From NCBI GenBank assembly GCA_029718625.1, contig CM056391.1, positions 22,792,305-22,856,304 on the forward strand: a DNA stretch of 64,000 nt, given 5' to 3'. This stretch comes from Synaphobranchus kaupii (taxonomy: Eukaryota > Chordata > Actinopteri > Anguilliformes > Synaphobranchidae). Positions 37,401 through 46,499 of this stretch are shown in pieces (within the stretch, counting starts at the first letter, position 1; each line of letters starts with the position of its first letter). Position numbers and translations under genes: made by a program. The notes beneath the pieces were generated by a model. That model was not told where the DNA came from and did not search any database. It saw only the letters and a list, made by a program, of their open reading frames with translations.

Positions 37401-40400
37401 TTTAGAAACGAGGGTGCAAGGGAATGGGGGGGGAGAAGGGGATTCCACTTGGAGGCATGTGCGTGAAGTTCTGTCCGTCGGGGGAAGGGTGGAAAAATCC
37501 GAATCAATGGAAATCAAGTCCAAATTCATGGCCATTTGTGACTGTCCTCGGTTCACGAAAACAGTCAACAAGCCAGGACCGTGTCTTCTGTCATCTTTTA
37601 CCTCCCATGGCTGCACGACTCGTCTCGCAACAGGGGTGGGGGGGGGGGGGGGTGTAGAAACAAAAAGGCATCATCCTCCAACAATCACAACTGTCCAGTC
37701 CAAATGTTGGGACCCTGTTTGGTCCTGTCCATACAAAAATGTTGTCCTCTCCTATACAAGTTCCAGAAGAGCTCAGTGATGAATGGTCCCTGTTCACTTG
37801 CACTCTGCCAGCAGATGAGAGGGAATGGGGATGAGTTGGGAATGGGGCCACGGTGGACGAGCTCTTCCAGCCCTCGTCTGAACAGTCCTCCAACGGAGGC
37901 AACTGGCTTCTCGCCTCAGGTGCGTGCCATCTTCCATCTGCCTCCTCTGCTGTCGAGGACATTGCGTGTTCAAAGCCCTCCGGACAAATCGCCAGTCACT
38001 GGCAAGAGCAGTACTGACCATCAACGAAGCCCTCCGGACAAATCGCCAGTCACTGGCAAGAGCAGTACTGACCATCAACGAAGCCCTCCATTTTTCACCT
38101 CTGAGTCATCTTTTACTTCGTTTCATCTTTGTAAAATGGTGTAGAAAAAAAACTTTAGTGCATGCTGCCTGCAAGAGTCCAGTCTGTGTCCTCCATGTGG
38201 TGCTCCGTGGGCTGAGAATTTCCATGCTGTTTTCCATTTGAGTGACCAAATGTGAGGAGACCAGGCATGTGGTGCTGAAAGGGAAGAGCTTTAAAGGGGA
38301 AGCACAATGGTTTTCCAACCTTCTGTTACCTGAAACGCAAAGATGTTAACACTCCAGCAAGAGGTAATAACGAACATACCTTTTTCAAGGTCTTCCTCTT
38401 CCGTGTCCTGTAAATGGAAGCAATAGAAACAAATGTGAACTGTGTAATGATAAACTACTTAAGTACATTTTTTAAAATCTAGGATTTCTATTTAAAAACA
38501 TATAAGTAACATTTTTATTTTGTACAGCAGGCCTTTAGAGAAGTGGTTTCCTGTTCTTAATTTAAAAAAATAAAACCCCCTTACAGGTACTAAGGGACCA
38601 AGTATGATGACAAAACTACTTTTGAAAATTGACCAATAATATGTTAAAAGGTACACTTTGGTTCAGTTTCTCAGGAATTTAAAGATCCCGTGTCTTAGAA
38701 CTCTGAGTTTACCTTGTTTTGGCACTGATTGTGCAGTGTGGCATGATACTTATGTGCTGGTAAAATATGAACTCTGTACTACTATGGTTTCTTTTAGAGC
38801 CCGACCGATATATCCGACGACCTTCGTGGCCATTTGTGACTGTCCTAGGTTCAACCAATATATCGGGCCGATATTTGCATTTCTGGACCATATCTGTATC
38901 GGTTGTCAAGGATGATATCTGGCCAATGTGTGGGACCGATAGTGAAAAAGGCTGCTTTCCCTTTTAATTCAGTTTGCAGTTACTCATGGTAGTTTCATCC
39001 TACCAATCAGAGTGCTCTCTTTAATGCTGCAGCTCAGCCAATCTGAGGCTCTGAGCATTTCTAACTTTCTCACGCCTGGCTGCATCTCAGAGACTCACAG
39101 CACGTGTAATAATTTTCATGTCATTTGTGGTGTTTTGTGCGTGTGTTCAACTGTATACTAAACTACTTCAACTGTTTAATTCAGTAATTATTGTCAGGAG
39201 TGTTTTTATAAGGTGTAGTAAAGTGCAAATGTTATAGTCTGTAATCCCTATTTGACAATGTCAAAGCTAGTCAGGATAGCCAAGCCGCGAGCTTGAACTC
39301 CTCTTGGAATGTCACATGTTCGGAACGCATGCGTGTTGTCTGTGATATATACACATTTTTATTGCCGCTGTTGATGTTACTTGCTGTATGTGTATATGCA
39401 GAAAATGTTATTTTGTGTTATCACTTATCTTTTTAATGTAGACAGTGATATTATGGATACCAAATGCTAGCTAGCCTAACCAAACTGTGATTTTGCTTTA
39501 TTTCAGCCCAGTAAAACCCTGATAGTTTCACCAGGTGAGGTCAGGTAATGTAATTTTCACCAGGGTAATTCAGTGATTTTATTCACTTCCGGAACGACCA
39601 CATCAGTGATTTTTACCGAGCACGCAAATAATAATTCTGGCTGAAATTAACTGTTTCTCAGTGAACTCCGAGGTCCTCTGATAATTTTATTACTGTCCGG
39701 ATCAACATGTCAGTATTTTGTGCTAATTACAATGATTTTTTGCAGTACATTTTTAATTTAATACTTCCCATTTCCGGCCTGCTTTGTATTGTGTGCGAAC
39801 TCAGTGCAATCAGAAAATCAAATGGAAGGAATTTAAGATATTCTCGAGTCCCTTGAATCCCCCTTATCAACTTCTATCATCCCCTCATGGAGCCCAATAA
39901 GAAGCGTACGATCAAATCGATCAGAAGAGCCAGGACTGTCCGAATCAGAGCTCCATCTACTGCGTCCTGTGTACTAGCATACTGTACACTGCTAACTGCA
40001 TACTGTTTAGTGACATGCAGTATGCAAAAAATATCCTCCATACGATTATCAGCGAAAACTCGGAAGTATAGCATCCTGGGATATTAAGAATAGTCCATTT
40101 TCAGAATTGTTGCGTACTTACCAGCTTTTTTGAAAAGTATACTCAATTGGCATACTTAATACTAGGCAAGTGCAATGACAAAAAAAATAATAACGTCTGA
40201 CCTTAGCAACAAACACATCCATGCAGGTTAGACTGCAACTGACATCTGAACATCTATGCTACAGCAGAAACAATTGCTTGTTATACAAGTTTGTAGTGAA
40301 GGGCTGTTGGTATAGTTTTATTTATAAAGTAAACAGAGGAAATGCTCAGCGGTATGTAGCCTATATTATGAAGCCTATATTAAGGTTAAGATGAGGTAAA

Positions 40401-43400
40401 ACGTGATGTTCGCAGCTAACGTTAGTCATCTCCAGGCAGTAACAAAGTTAGCTAGCATGTACTTTTAAGCCCTCCCCTACTGCGTTTTAACTAGTTATAG
40501 CTAACATTACATTTTAAAGTATGTGCTTTCTTGATGCTATGGTAAAGATTGTAAAGTTGCAGCTTTGCTTTTATGCAATACAATAGGCTACTGTAGCAAC
40601 AGGGGTGGTAACTTTAATCACATTCGCTCCAGATTCTATACAATTTTACTTGTAATGGTATAACTGTTAACGTAGCATTTTTTACATAGACCATTGTCAC
40701 AAAGCAGGGTTAGAGATCTCTGGCTTGAATCGATTACTCTGTACCTTTTTTACAGTACCAAATGTCCACAATAAAGTCAATTGTGTTTCCAACATGTACT
40801 GTGCTTTGTTTCCTTGGTAATTGGGCTTATTTGAGGAGTTACAATATTTGATAAGTTCAATAGTAAATTGATACATAATCTGGCTGAAAATAGCATAGGC
40901 TATTTGTTTTTTGCTTTTTTAGTAAAGTCTGGTCCGGCTTACAGAATGATTAGTGATATTAATCTGATTAAAAAATTGTAGCCTACTCATTTTATGTATC
41001 CTGTATGGTACCCCCAAAAGTAAAAGACTAATTTCAAGATAATTCATGGGATTTACCCTGTTTCAGAAGTTTTACAGAAGAGATTTAAATTCTATGCAAC
41101 GTTTTGTCCCGACCTGATCTAAACCATTGAACATTGTTTTATTTATGCCACCCGATCTAAATGGCTCCGGGGAGACATTCGTGGATGGCTATGGTTAAAA
41201 CAATATACCATTACCAATCTATTGATATTTTCCTTTATATGGACGGCTTGCCGGGGAACATTTCTGATTTAATCAACTTGTTAATTTTATCGGGTAAATA
41301 TCGCAGTTACATTTTCAAATGGAGGGATCAAACCAAATTTGCCAAATAATTTGTCAATTAGTCCATTTTAAATCCATGTACACTATGAAGAAAGTATTGG
41401 CTATGTCTCTTTGCCTTTTATTCTAATCGATTGTCATACTCATGTGCTGTGGATCCTCTTTTCCCCTGATATTAGGCCATGTCCGTTTTGGTGTCTTATT
41501 TGTTCTGACATGCCTTTTATCACCAAATTTGTATATTAGTTTTCATTTCATTTCTGTTTAGTTACTTATGTGTGTAATGTTCGCCACAATGTCATTTGTT
41601 CCCGGACCTGCCGTGTAAGCTATACGAACACCTCTAGCTCAGAAATATTCTCCGGTTACTTGCATGCACGGCATGTTTGAGATCTCTCTACAGATTTTCA
41701 ATAATATTTAAGTCTGGAGACTGCGGTGGCCATTCCAAAAGTCTTTCCTGGAGGTACTTCATGGTTGATTTTGAGGTATGCTTCGGATCACTGTCTTGCT
41801 GGAATACCCAACCTCTCTTCAACCTCAATGTCTGGACTGACCTTCGAACATTAGCCTCTAGAATTTCTTGATATTTGGTGGAATCCATTCTTCCTTCCAC
41901 CTGCACAGTATTTCCTGTGCCCCCCGCTGCCACACAACCCCAAAGCACAATAGATCGACCTCCATGCTTAACAGATGGCAATGTGTTCTTCTCTTCGCCC
42001 TTTTTTCTCCAAACATACCTTCTTTGGTTGTGGCCAGAAAGTTACATTTTGGTTTCGTCAGTCCAAAGCACATGGTTCCAAAATGCTTCTGGCTTCTCAA
42101 GGTTTTCTTTTACATACTTCAGATGCTTTAAGGCTTCTTTCTGGCAACTCTGCAATGTAGGTCTTTGTTGTTAAAGTACATTGTATTGTTGTCCTGTGAA
42201 CAAATAGACCCGTGTCTGCTACTCTTTTTTGCAGCTCTTTTGCAGTGATGTGTGGGTTCTTCTGAGCATTTCTCACCAGGTCTCGTGCCATTCCAACAGA
42301 AATTGTTCTCGTCTTCCAGATCTTGCCTTGACTTCAACGATAATGTTTTCGACAGTGGAAATAGGTAGTTTGAAACGTTGAGTTTTTTTTTTTTTTTTGC
42401 CTTGTCACTGTTGGCGGAAGTGAATTATCTTGATTCCGACATCCTTGGACAACTGTTTAGAGCAGTGGTCCCCAACCCTGTTGCTGGAGATCTACCGTCC
42501 GGTAGGTTCACTCCAACCCTAACAAAGCACACCTCATTCAACAGCTAGAGATCTTGTAGAGCTACTATTTAATAGAATCAGGTGTGCTTTGTTAGGGTTG
42601 AAATGAAAACCTACATGACGGTAGATCTCCAGGAACAGGACTGGGGACCACTGGTTTTGAGGAACCCATGGTCGTTAACAAGACAGAACAGATTATAGTT
42701 CTTATTTTATATGTTCATTTCTAAAATTGCTTGTTAATAATGTTAATATTGTAATATAATGTTAAATATTATTTTAATAAAGTTATTAATTTAAGAAAGC
42801 AGCCTTCGGAGTACCTTTGCATAGTCATATCGGTGCTAGAAAAGGTCAATTTTCATTCGAGCTAAAAAATTCACTATATCGGCTGCCATATCGGTAATCG
42901 GCGACCCCCCCAATCCTAAAATTGGTATCGGCCTGAAAAATGCCCTATTGGTCGGGCTCTAGTTTTTTGTTTTTGTAGGGAAAAGGGAAAAAAGTAATCA
43001 GGCTAAATGGTCAGTTTAAAATTGGCCCCAGTTTCCACGTTGCTACTGGGCTCCATTTTTAACTACGTCAATCGCATAAACCCACCCTCAGTCAGACTCT
43101 TCTGGGCCAGAGTTATGCCAGCCTTTTCATGATCAAGTATCTATCAGCGCAGAGCATAACGTTAAAATACGAACAACTAGCAAGTGGAGACTTCAAACAT
43201 GACCAGCAAAACTGGCCATGTTAAATATGCCGTGTCAGGGCATTTTTTTATCTTTCCAGCTGCAAGTATAATCACCTATAATAGTAAGAGCTTGGACATA
43301 AGCTGTAAAGGCCCTTTACAGCTCTCTAGCCAAGTAGCCTGGTATGTAACCTATAGTTTGTGATAAAACATAAGTTTTCCCATTCAGACAGCTCCTAGAA

Positions 43401-46366
43401 GGCCATTGATTATTCAACCAGCTCCTGGTTTTCCTCGAGATCCAGCTGGAATATATATGGTGTACTGGTTGATTTACAAATGGCATGTTTGTTTGTTTGT
43501 TCGCTTCTCCGAAGCGTGAGTAGGGAGGAAATCGGGGCACTCATGTCATTCATGACAGTTAACCAATCAATACAGAGCATGTGAAAAGAAACCGGCAATG
43601 CCCGCCAAAAACAGCCTGTTCAGCTCAAAGGGTAATAAACTCGATTTATATATAGCAAATTTTTTTTCCTTTAAAAAAAATAAAATAAAAATAATACCTT
43701 ATGTAGACCTTGTAGAATAATATAAAATTGTTGAAAAATAGTAGAATATGGGAGCTTTAAGGCTGTTTATTTATCTCATCAGAACAGATCCTTGCACCTT
43801 GTAATGTTAACTCATGCTATGGAGACAGTCCTTAAGTTTTCCATGCACTATTAATGGAAGACCATAAAATCCATTAAAGGCAAGATGAAGACTAATGCCA
43901 AAATGTCTTCCTATATCCATTGGTCATTTACCCGTTTGGACTTTTTATGATCATCCTGATACTACAGACATTTAATGTAAGGCAAGAACTGAACAGCATT
44001 CCAACCTAAAATATTGAGGTAATGAAAAACACGTAGACCAGTCATCATAGGTGCAATATCACTGGTGTTAAAGCCACATACACTATATACATATATACAG
44101 ACGGGTGACAAAATAAAGGAAACACCAACATAAAGCGTCTTAGTAAGGTGTTGGGTCAACACAAGCTGCCAGAACAGCTTACATGCACCTTGGCATAGAT
44201 TCTACCTCTAGTCTAGCATAGATTCTAGTCTCTGGAACTCTACTGGAGGGATGGAACACCATTCTTCCAAAAGATATTCCCTCATTTAGTGTATGATGAT
44301 GGTGGTGGAGAGCACTGTCTAACACGTTGGTCCAAAGTCTCCCATAGGTGTTCAATTGGGTTGAGATGTGGTGACTGCAAAGGCCACAGCATACGATTCA
44401 CATAATTTTCATACTCAAACCATTCAGTGACCCCTCTTGCCCTGTGGATGGGGACATTGTCATCCTGGAAGAGACCACTCCCATCAGGATAGAAATGTTT
44501 CATCATAAGATAAATTGATCACTTGGAATAACTTTTGTATTGATTTGCAGTGAACCTTCCCTCTAAGGAGACAAGTGGACCCAAACCATGCCAGGAAAAT
44601 GCCCTCCATAGCATAACAGAGCCACCGGACCCCCTCACTGTTGGGGTTTTTCCTTTAATTTGTCGCCCGTCTGTGTGCACACCCCATCTACACTGTATAT
44701 GTGTGTGTGAGTGTGTTCGCAGTATAAAGAAAAAGAAGAGGTCAGCAATAGCAGAGTCCAAGAGTACACCCTTTCAACCCGTTATGTAACTTACCTTGGA
44801 AAAAGACTCCTCTTCCATCGTGTTGTCTGTGTCCGAATCCACTTTCTTTCCTATTTTAGAACAATTGCGCATGTAATTTACTGCTAAACAGATAGTTACA
44901 TGAATAAAGTTTAATATTCAATTGAAGGGGGTGCATAGGTGGATGTGCATTTAAATTTTCAGCACAGGATTTACCAATTCTGCATTGAACAGTCCAAATG
45001 TAAAGTTAGCTGCATCGTCCCCATTACCTTTTGATTTAGCATGCTTCTTGGTGGGTGTGTCAAACGACTGCGGAATTTCAATGTTATCGGAGTCTTCGCC
45101 TTCTTCTTCAAGGGCCTAAAACAGACATGTACGATTGAATTGAAGTTAGACTAATCAAGGCAACATGAATTCATGCCGTTTCGTAATGAAGTTCGCCAAG
45201 TTGGTATTTTTGATCCCTTTTTGCAATTATATTGTAACTTATATATAAATCAAGCTCGTTTTAAGGGCAAACTACGTAATTGCAAGCAAGCTCGCTAAGT
45301 AGTTGGTCTCTACATTTTGTCGATTACGGCTAACGTCATCTATTGTTTAGCTTCAGTTCATAATTATAGCCAAGTTAGTGACGTTCACGTTGGGAGGAAT
45401 GAGACTCCCTTATGGAAAAATAATATACTGCAGTATATTGTAAATACATCAAAAATTTTCGTCACAATATGTAAAATATAGCTAGTAAATAACTGCAAGG
45501 TAGCTCGAGACCATAACTGAAAAAGTAACGTAGCTAACAAATGCCGGCCTATTTATTAAACGTAACGTTATGCTGTGAATTAACACCAGCTGGCTTCCAG
45601 TTTGTTTTTAGCACACAAAAAACTATACAACTAACCGTAACGATACGTTAACCAACTTAGCAACGCAACCCGCGCTCGACTTACAATATTAGCTATGCAA
45701 GATACGTTGTCGCAATGTTATTTATCGAATAACGTTAGCTAACGTTAATTTATCCGTATCACCATTTTGTACATCCATTTTAGTAGTTCATGTTAGTTAT
45801 ATTGCTAATTACTCAATATAGCTATCAATTAGCCATCTGCTATTTAGCTAAGCTAGTCTGGAAGGTTGTTATGGGAAATAACATGCTAGTCAGAAACGAC
45901 ATAACTAGCGCGGAAGCTAATGCTAGCTACTTAGCTAACGTTACCTTCTCACGGCTTTTAGCCAGCAGATTTAGCTAGTGTTCGCCTAGAAATGCTGTGT
46001 TTATGCAATTTTCATAAATCTTACAAGTCATATGATCCCCTAATAACTGCTTTAACTGACGGGGCTCTATGCACAAATATCCCCTACAATAATAAGACAA
46101 AAATTTTACGAAAAACGAATCGACGAAAATGTCTTCATTATCTGCAGGGATTAACGTTAGCTCGTACGATTGCATGCGATTAAGGCCTCGAATAACGTAT
46201 AGCTAATTTCATTAAAAATAAGGAAGCATACCTGTTTCAGTCTGGCAATAAGAACATTTTTCACTCCTGTGACATCCAAATTCCTTCTTTTAAGTTCGGA
46301 TTTAAGATCAATAACCCGTAAATCGGCTACTTTCTTAATATCGGTAGAAATGGCACTCGACGCCAT
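25323..46366 (-). CDS. sltm: sltm, SAFB-like transcription modulator, complete coding region (20 exons)
   Basis: Twenty minus-strand exons join with compatible phases into 2841 bases (946 residues plus stop). Human SLTM is about 1030 residues. In order: an N-terminal SAP domain (about residues 15-50: [20 protein letters not shown]), an acidic region with [18 protein letters not shown], an RRM with RNP2-like [10 protein letters not shown] and RNP1-like AKCYGLVTM, Lys/Ser-rich linkers, a long Arg/Glu coiled coil ([20 protein letters not shown]), an Arg-rich region, and the C-terminus NRIVQIT...[15 protein letters not shown]-family proteins bind scaffold-attachment DNA and RNA in the nucleus and modulate transcription and splicing. 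The gene converges on mindy2 and diverges from rnf111, as in human. The least certain join is the acceptor of exon 19. Confidence 0.95.
25598..25731 (-). CDS. sltm: sltm exon 19
   Basis: It encodes [20 protein letters not shown]...[14 protein letters not shown](R), and human has HVVERHGRDTSGPRKEWHGP. The in-frame acceptor is GACGACAG. A better-looking acceptor 13 bases upstream (ATTTCAG) would break the frame with exon 18, so this boundary is the weakest in the model. The donor is GTACCC. Confidence 0.78.
26638..26776 (-). CDS. sltm: sltm exon 18
   Basis: The acceptor GTGTGAAG (plus 26777-26778) was chosen because it alone keeps the frame that gives [20 protein letters not shown]. Human has PERSGREVSGHSVRGAPPG. 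The donor is GTGAGC. Confidence 0.82.
26975..27298 (-). CDS. sltm: sltm exon 17, Arg-rich region
   Basis: Acceptor CTCCACAG, donor GTAAGT. About 108 codons: [53 protein letters not shown] and so on. It matches the Arg/Pro-rich SLTM C-terminal half. GC-rich codon use opens long shadow frames on both strands. Confidence 0.94.
27422..27592 (-). CDS. sltm: sltm exon 16
   Basis: Acceptor ACCCCAG, donor GTACGG. It encodes [11 protein letters not shown]...[20 protein letters not shown]...EPNTFER. Human SLTM has RDDPYWSENKK and [14 protein letters not shown]. Confidence 0.95.
28466..28590 (-). CDS. sltm: sltm exon 15
   Basis: Acceptor CGGCAG, donor GTTTGG. It encodes [14 protein letters not shown]..., then [19 protein letters not shown](R). 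It is the C-terminal end of the coiled coil, with the SLTM block [13 protein letters not shown]. Confidence 0.94.
28923..29103 (-). CDS. sltm: sltm exon 14, charged coiled coil
   Basis: Acceptor TTGGCAG, donor GTAACC. It is Arg/Glu-rich ([20 protein letters not shown] ... [18 protein letters not shown] ... RIRIEQ). It is the core of the SAFB-type coiled coil. Ser/Arg-looking plus-strand frames here are its antisense shadow. Confidence 0.95.
29219..29361 (-). CDS. sltm: sltm exon 13
   Basis: Acceptor TTTCAG, donor GTGAGC. It encodes [20 protein letters not shown], then [20 protein letters not shown] and [15 protein letters not shown](K/Q)MKEQR is a recognisable SLTM block. Confidence 0.94.
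29478..29534 (-). CDS. sltm: sltm exon 12, 57-base in-frame exon
   Basis: Acceptor CATGTAG, donor GTCTGT. It is exactly 19 codons, [19 protein letters not shown], flanked by phase-0 introns, so skipping it would keep the frame. The human protein I recall has an unrelated segment here, so this may be a fish-specific or alternative exon. Confidence 0.75.
29727..29830 (-). CDS. sltm: sltm exon 11
   Basis: Acceptor TGTTCAG, donor GTACTG. It encodes [20 protein letters not shown]... to RRGGRFDK. Human SLTM has KSPGHMVILDQTKGD and RRGRYEK here. Confidence 0.92.
29926..30089 (-). CDS. sltm: sltm exon 10, Lys/Ser linker
   Basis: Acceptor TTTTAG, donor GTAAGC. It encodes [20 protein letters not shown]... 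to KKEEKKHG(R), a low-complexity charged region. Confidence 0.88.
30174..30289 (-). CDS. sltm: sltm exon 9, Lys/Ser linker
   Basis: Acceptor TTGTCAG, donor GTAAGT in phase 2. It encodes [20 protein letters not shown]... to GMKMTSK. It continues the SAFB-family segment that follows the RRM (VKxDPxKKE). Confidence 0.92.
30689..30838 (-). CDS. sltm: sltm exon 8, second half of the RRM
   Basis: Acceptor ATTTCAG, donor GTAAGG. 50 codons: [20 protein letters not shown], then [20 protein letters not shown] and [10 protein letters not shown]. It contains RNP1 and the last helix/strand. Confidence 0.95.
31505..31614 (-). CDS. sltm: sltm exon 7, first half of the RRM
   Basis: Acceptor GAGCAG, donor GTAGTG. 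37 codons including [20 protein letters not shown] and FGKYGK, which are RNP2 and helix 1 of the SAFB-type RRM. The intron upstream holds a Tc1-like transposon (32396-33926). Confidence 0.94.
31995..32220. mobile_element. short hAT-like element, family A copy 2
   Basis: AGTGGTCCTCACTACTGGTC ... AGGACCAGGATTGAGTATCA. It has the same inverted ends and interior blocks as 10862-11075, in the same orientation, in an sltm intron. Confidence 0.65.
32396..33926 (+). mobile_element. Tc1-like transposon, nearly intact, in an sltm intron
   Basis: The terminal inverted repeats begin CACTACTCACAAAAAGTTAG and match over about 46 bases with one difference. TA dinucleotides flank both ends (32394-32395, 33927-33928). 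The transposase frame runs from the ATG at 32694 to the TGA at 33720-33722, interrupted by one TGA at 33042-33044 (codon 117). It has an N-terminal paired-like helix-turn-helix ([20 protein letters not shown]), then catalytic D in LFSDESRF, D in FMDDNAPAH and E in NPIENLW with 34 residues between the last two (DD34E, typical Tc1). It is transcribed opposite to sltm. The near-identical ends suggest a recent insertion. Confidence 0.93.
32694..33722 (+). pseudogene. Tc1-like transposase with a single internal stop
   Basis: The frame is continuous either side of the TGA at 33042-33044. The two parts (351 and about 675 bases) need no frameshift. The stop falls in the linker between the DNA-binding and catalytic domains. 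The DDE residues are intact. A TGA in an Arg/Gly-rich context could be a CpG decay of CGA, which is inference. Confidence 0.88.
34560..34650. repeat. repeat-like segment (GAAGAAGCC...CGAAACGTC)
   Basis: CTCTGAAGAAGCCAAGTCGA AACGTC, an AATAAA-like site and GGGTGCTCCAGT. It resembles the complement-side version of the repeat at 4890-5110. Low certainty. Confidence 0.35.
35914..35957 (-). CDS. sltm: sltm exon 6
   Basis: Acceptor TTATAG, donor GTATGT. It encodes (S)[14 protein letters not shown](G), a Ser/Lys linker before the RRM. The phase matches on both sides. Confidence 0.85.
36614..37079 (-). CDS. sltm: sltm exon 5, large acidic exon
   Basis: Acceptor CCCTCAG, donor GTTTGT. About 155 codons of Glu/Asp/Lys-rich sequence. 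It contains [20 protein letters not shown] and, later, [14 protein letters not shown]. Both blocks are near-identical in human SLTM. Confidence 0.94.
37973..38090. repeat. 54-bp tandem duplication
   Basis: The block GCCCTCCGGACAAATCGCCA through ACCATCAACGAA occurs twice in perfect copy, followed by the first 8 bases of a third (GCCCTCCA). Confidence 0.9.
38380..38407 (-). CDS. sltm: sltm exon 4 (28-base micro-exon)
   Basis: Acceptor TTTACAG, donor GTATGT. It encodes DTEEEDLEK plus the first base of Asp. It is supported by exact phase on both sides, since exon 3 ends in phase 0 and exon 5 completes the Asp codon. Confidence 0.75.
41000..41400 (+). mobile_element. L1-like LINE ORF2 C-terminal fragment
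   Basis: In shifting plus frames the sequence reads VPPKSKRL-type, [14 protein letters not shown]...[13 protein letters not shown], then [20 protein letters not shown]. This is the pattern of the distal part of L1/Tx1-clade reverse-transcriptase ORF2 in fish (conserved IEHLFxxC..FW and LGKxxIxKxKW). It is degraded, with stops and frameshifts. Confidence 0.5.
41688..42340 (-). pseudogene. decayed Tc1-like transposase fragment
   Basis: Three minus-strand pieces in different frames (42097-42291, 41858-42100, 41688-41981) give [14 protein letters not shown], then LFVHRTTIQ, then [20 protein letters not shown] and [14 protein letters not shown], which are Tc1 family signatures (DxDPKHT, SPDLNxIEN). 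At least two frameshifts and a truncated C-terminus show it is dead. It lies inside the composite element 38795-42961. Confidence 0.88.
42463..42653. mobile_element. hAT-type MITE, hairpin
   Basis: CAGTGGTCCCCAACCC at the left and GGGGACCACTG at the right. Most of the element is self-complementary (AACAAAGCACACCT with AGGTGTGCTTTGTT). The flanking 8-mers GTTTAGAG and GTTTTGAG match at 7 of 8, the expected hAT target duplication. Confidence 0.75.
44098..44760 (-). mobile_element. Tc1-like element remnant
   Basis: The left end begins TACAGACGGGTGACAAAATA, typical of fish Tc1-like inverted repeats. Minus-strand frames encode [20 protein letters not shown], then after one in-frame stop [20 protein letters not shown] and [20 protein letters not shown]. 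The N-terminal third is missing and I could not find a right inverted repeat. Confidence 0.8.
44795..44850 (-). CDS. sltm: sltm exon 3
   Basis: Acceptor AAAATAG, donor GTAAGT. It completes the Gly codon of exon 2 and encodes [18 protein letters not shown], an acidic linker. It is short but phase-consistent. Confidence 0.8.
45028..45115 (-). CDS. sltm: sltm exon 2
   Basis: Acceptor TTTTAG, donor GTAATG. It encodes [17 protein letters not shown]...[10 protein letters not shown](G). Human SLTM has the closely similar ALEEEGGDPDNIE at this place. Confidence 0.92.
45407..45480. mobile_element. palindromic MITE, family C copy 3 (truncated)
   Basis: CCCTTATGGAAAAATAATAT and ACTGCAGTATATTGTAAATA match the left half of the other two copies. 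The right half is lost into GCTAG-rich sequence. Confidence 0.65.
46232..46366 (-). CDS. sltm: sltm exon 1, SAP domain
   Basis: Starts at the ATG (plus 46364-46366), donor GTATGC. 45 codons: [20 protein letters not shown], then [20 protein letters not shown] and ARLKQ. The SAP motif binds AT-rich scaffold-attachment DNA. The start sits in a perfect YY1-like context (see the regulatory entry). Confidence 0.95.
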
Positions 46367-46475
46367 TTTGCCTTGTTGAATGAAGAAGAGATCGCTTTGG
46401 TGAAAGCATAAATGGTTCTGCGCAATACCCCGGATGCAAAAAACAGCGCTCTACGTCATTACGTAGCAGAATCGT
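46355..46475 (-). promoter_or_regulatory. sltm: sltm proximal promoter / 5' UTR: YY1-like site on the ATG and CRE-like palindrome
   Basis: On the minus strand the start codon lies inside CAAAATGGCGTCG, matching the YY1 consensus (AAnATGGCG), which often overlaps start codons of TATA-less housekeeping genes. About 90 bases upstream (46451-46466) lies CTACGTCATTACGTAG, an inverted repeat containing TGACGT (CREB/ATF-type). No TATA box was seen. The TSS is not determined. Confidence 0.5.
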
Positions 46476-46499
46476 TCTAGCCCAGCCCCGTTGGACCTC

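Larger units (their letters stand above)
38795..42961. mobile_element. composite nested element with TAGAGCCCGACC inverted ends
   Basis: TAGAGCCCGACCGATATATC at the left and its near-complement ATTGGTCGGGCTCTA at the right bound about 4.2 kb. Both subterminal regions are rich in the motif (A)TATCGG. The flanking 8-mers GTTTCTTT and GTTTTTTG agree at 6 of 8, a weak hAT-type duplication. Inside lie an L1-like fragment, a Tc1 fragment and an hAT-type MITE, suggesting an old DNA transposon used as an insertion target. No transposase of its own was recognised. Confidence 0.55.

Noticed and set aside
37591..37962. 123-codon minus frame in sltm intron as an extra exon
   Set aside because: It was not added to the sltm model because exons 4 and 5 already join in phase and I found no clear acceptor/donor pair that keeps frame. 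It is kept as a finding instead.
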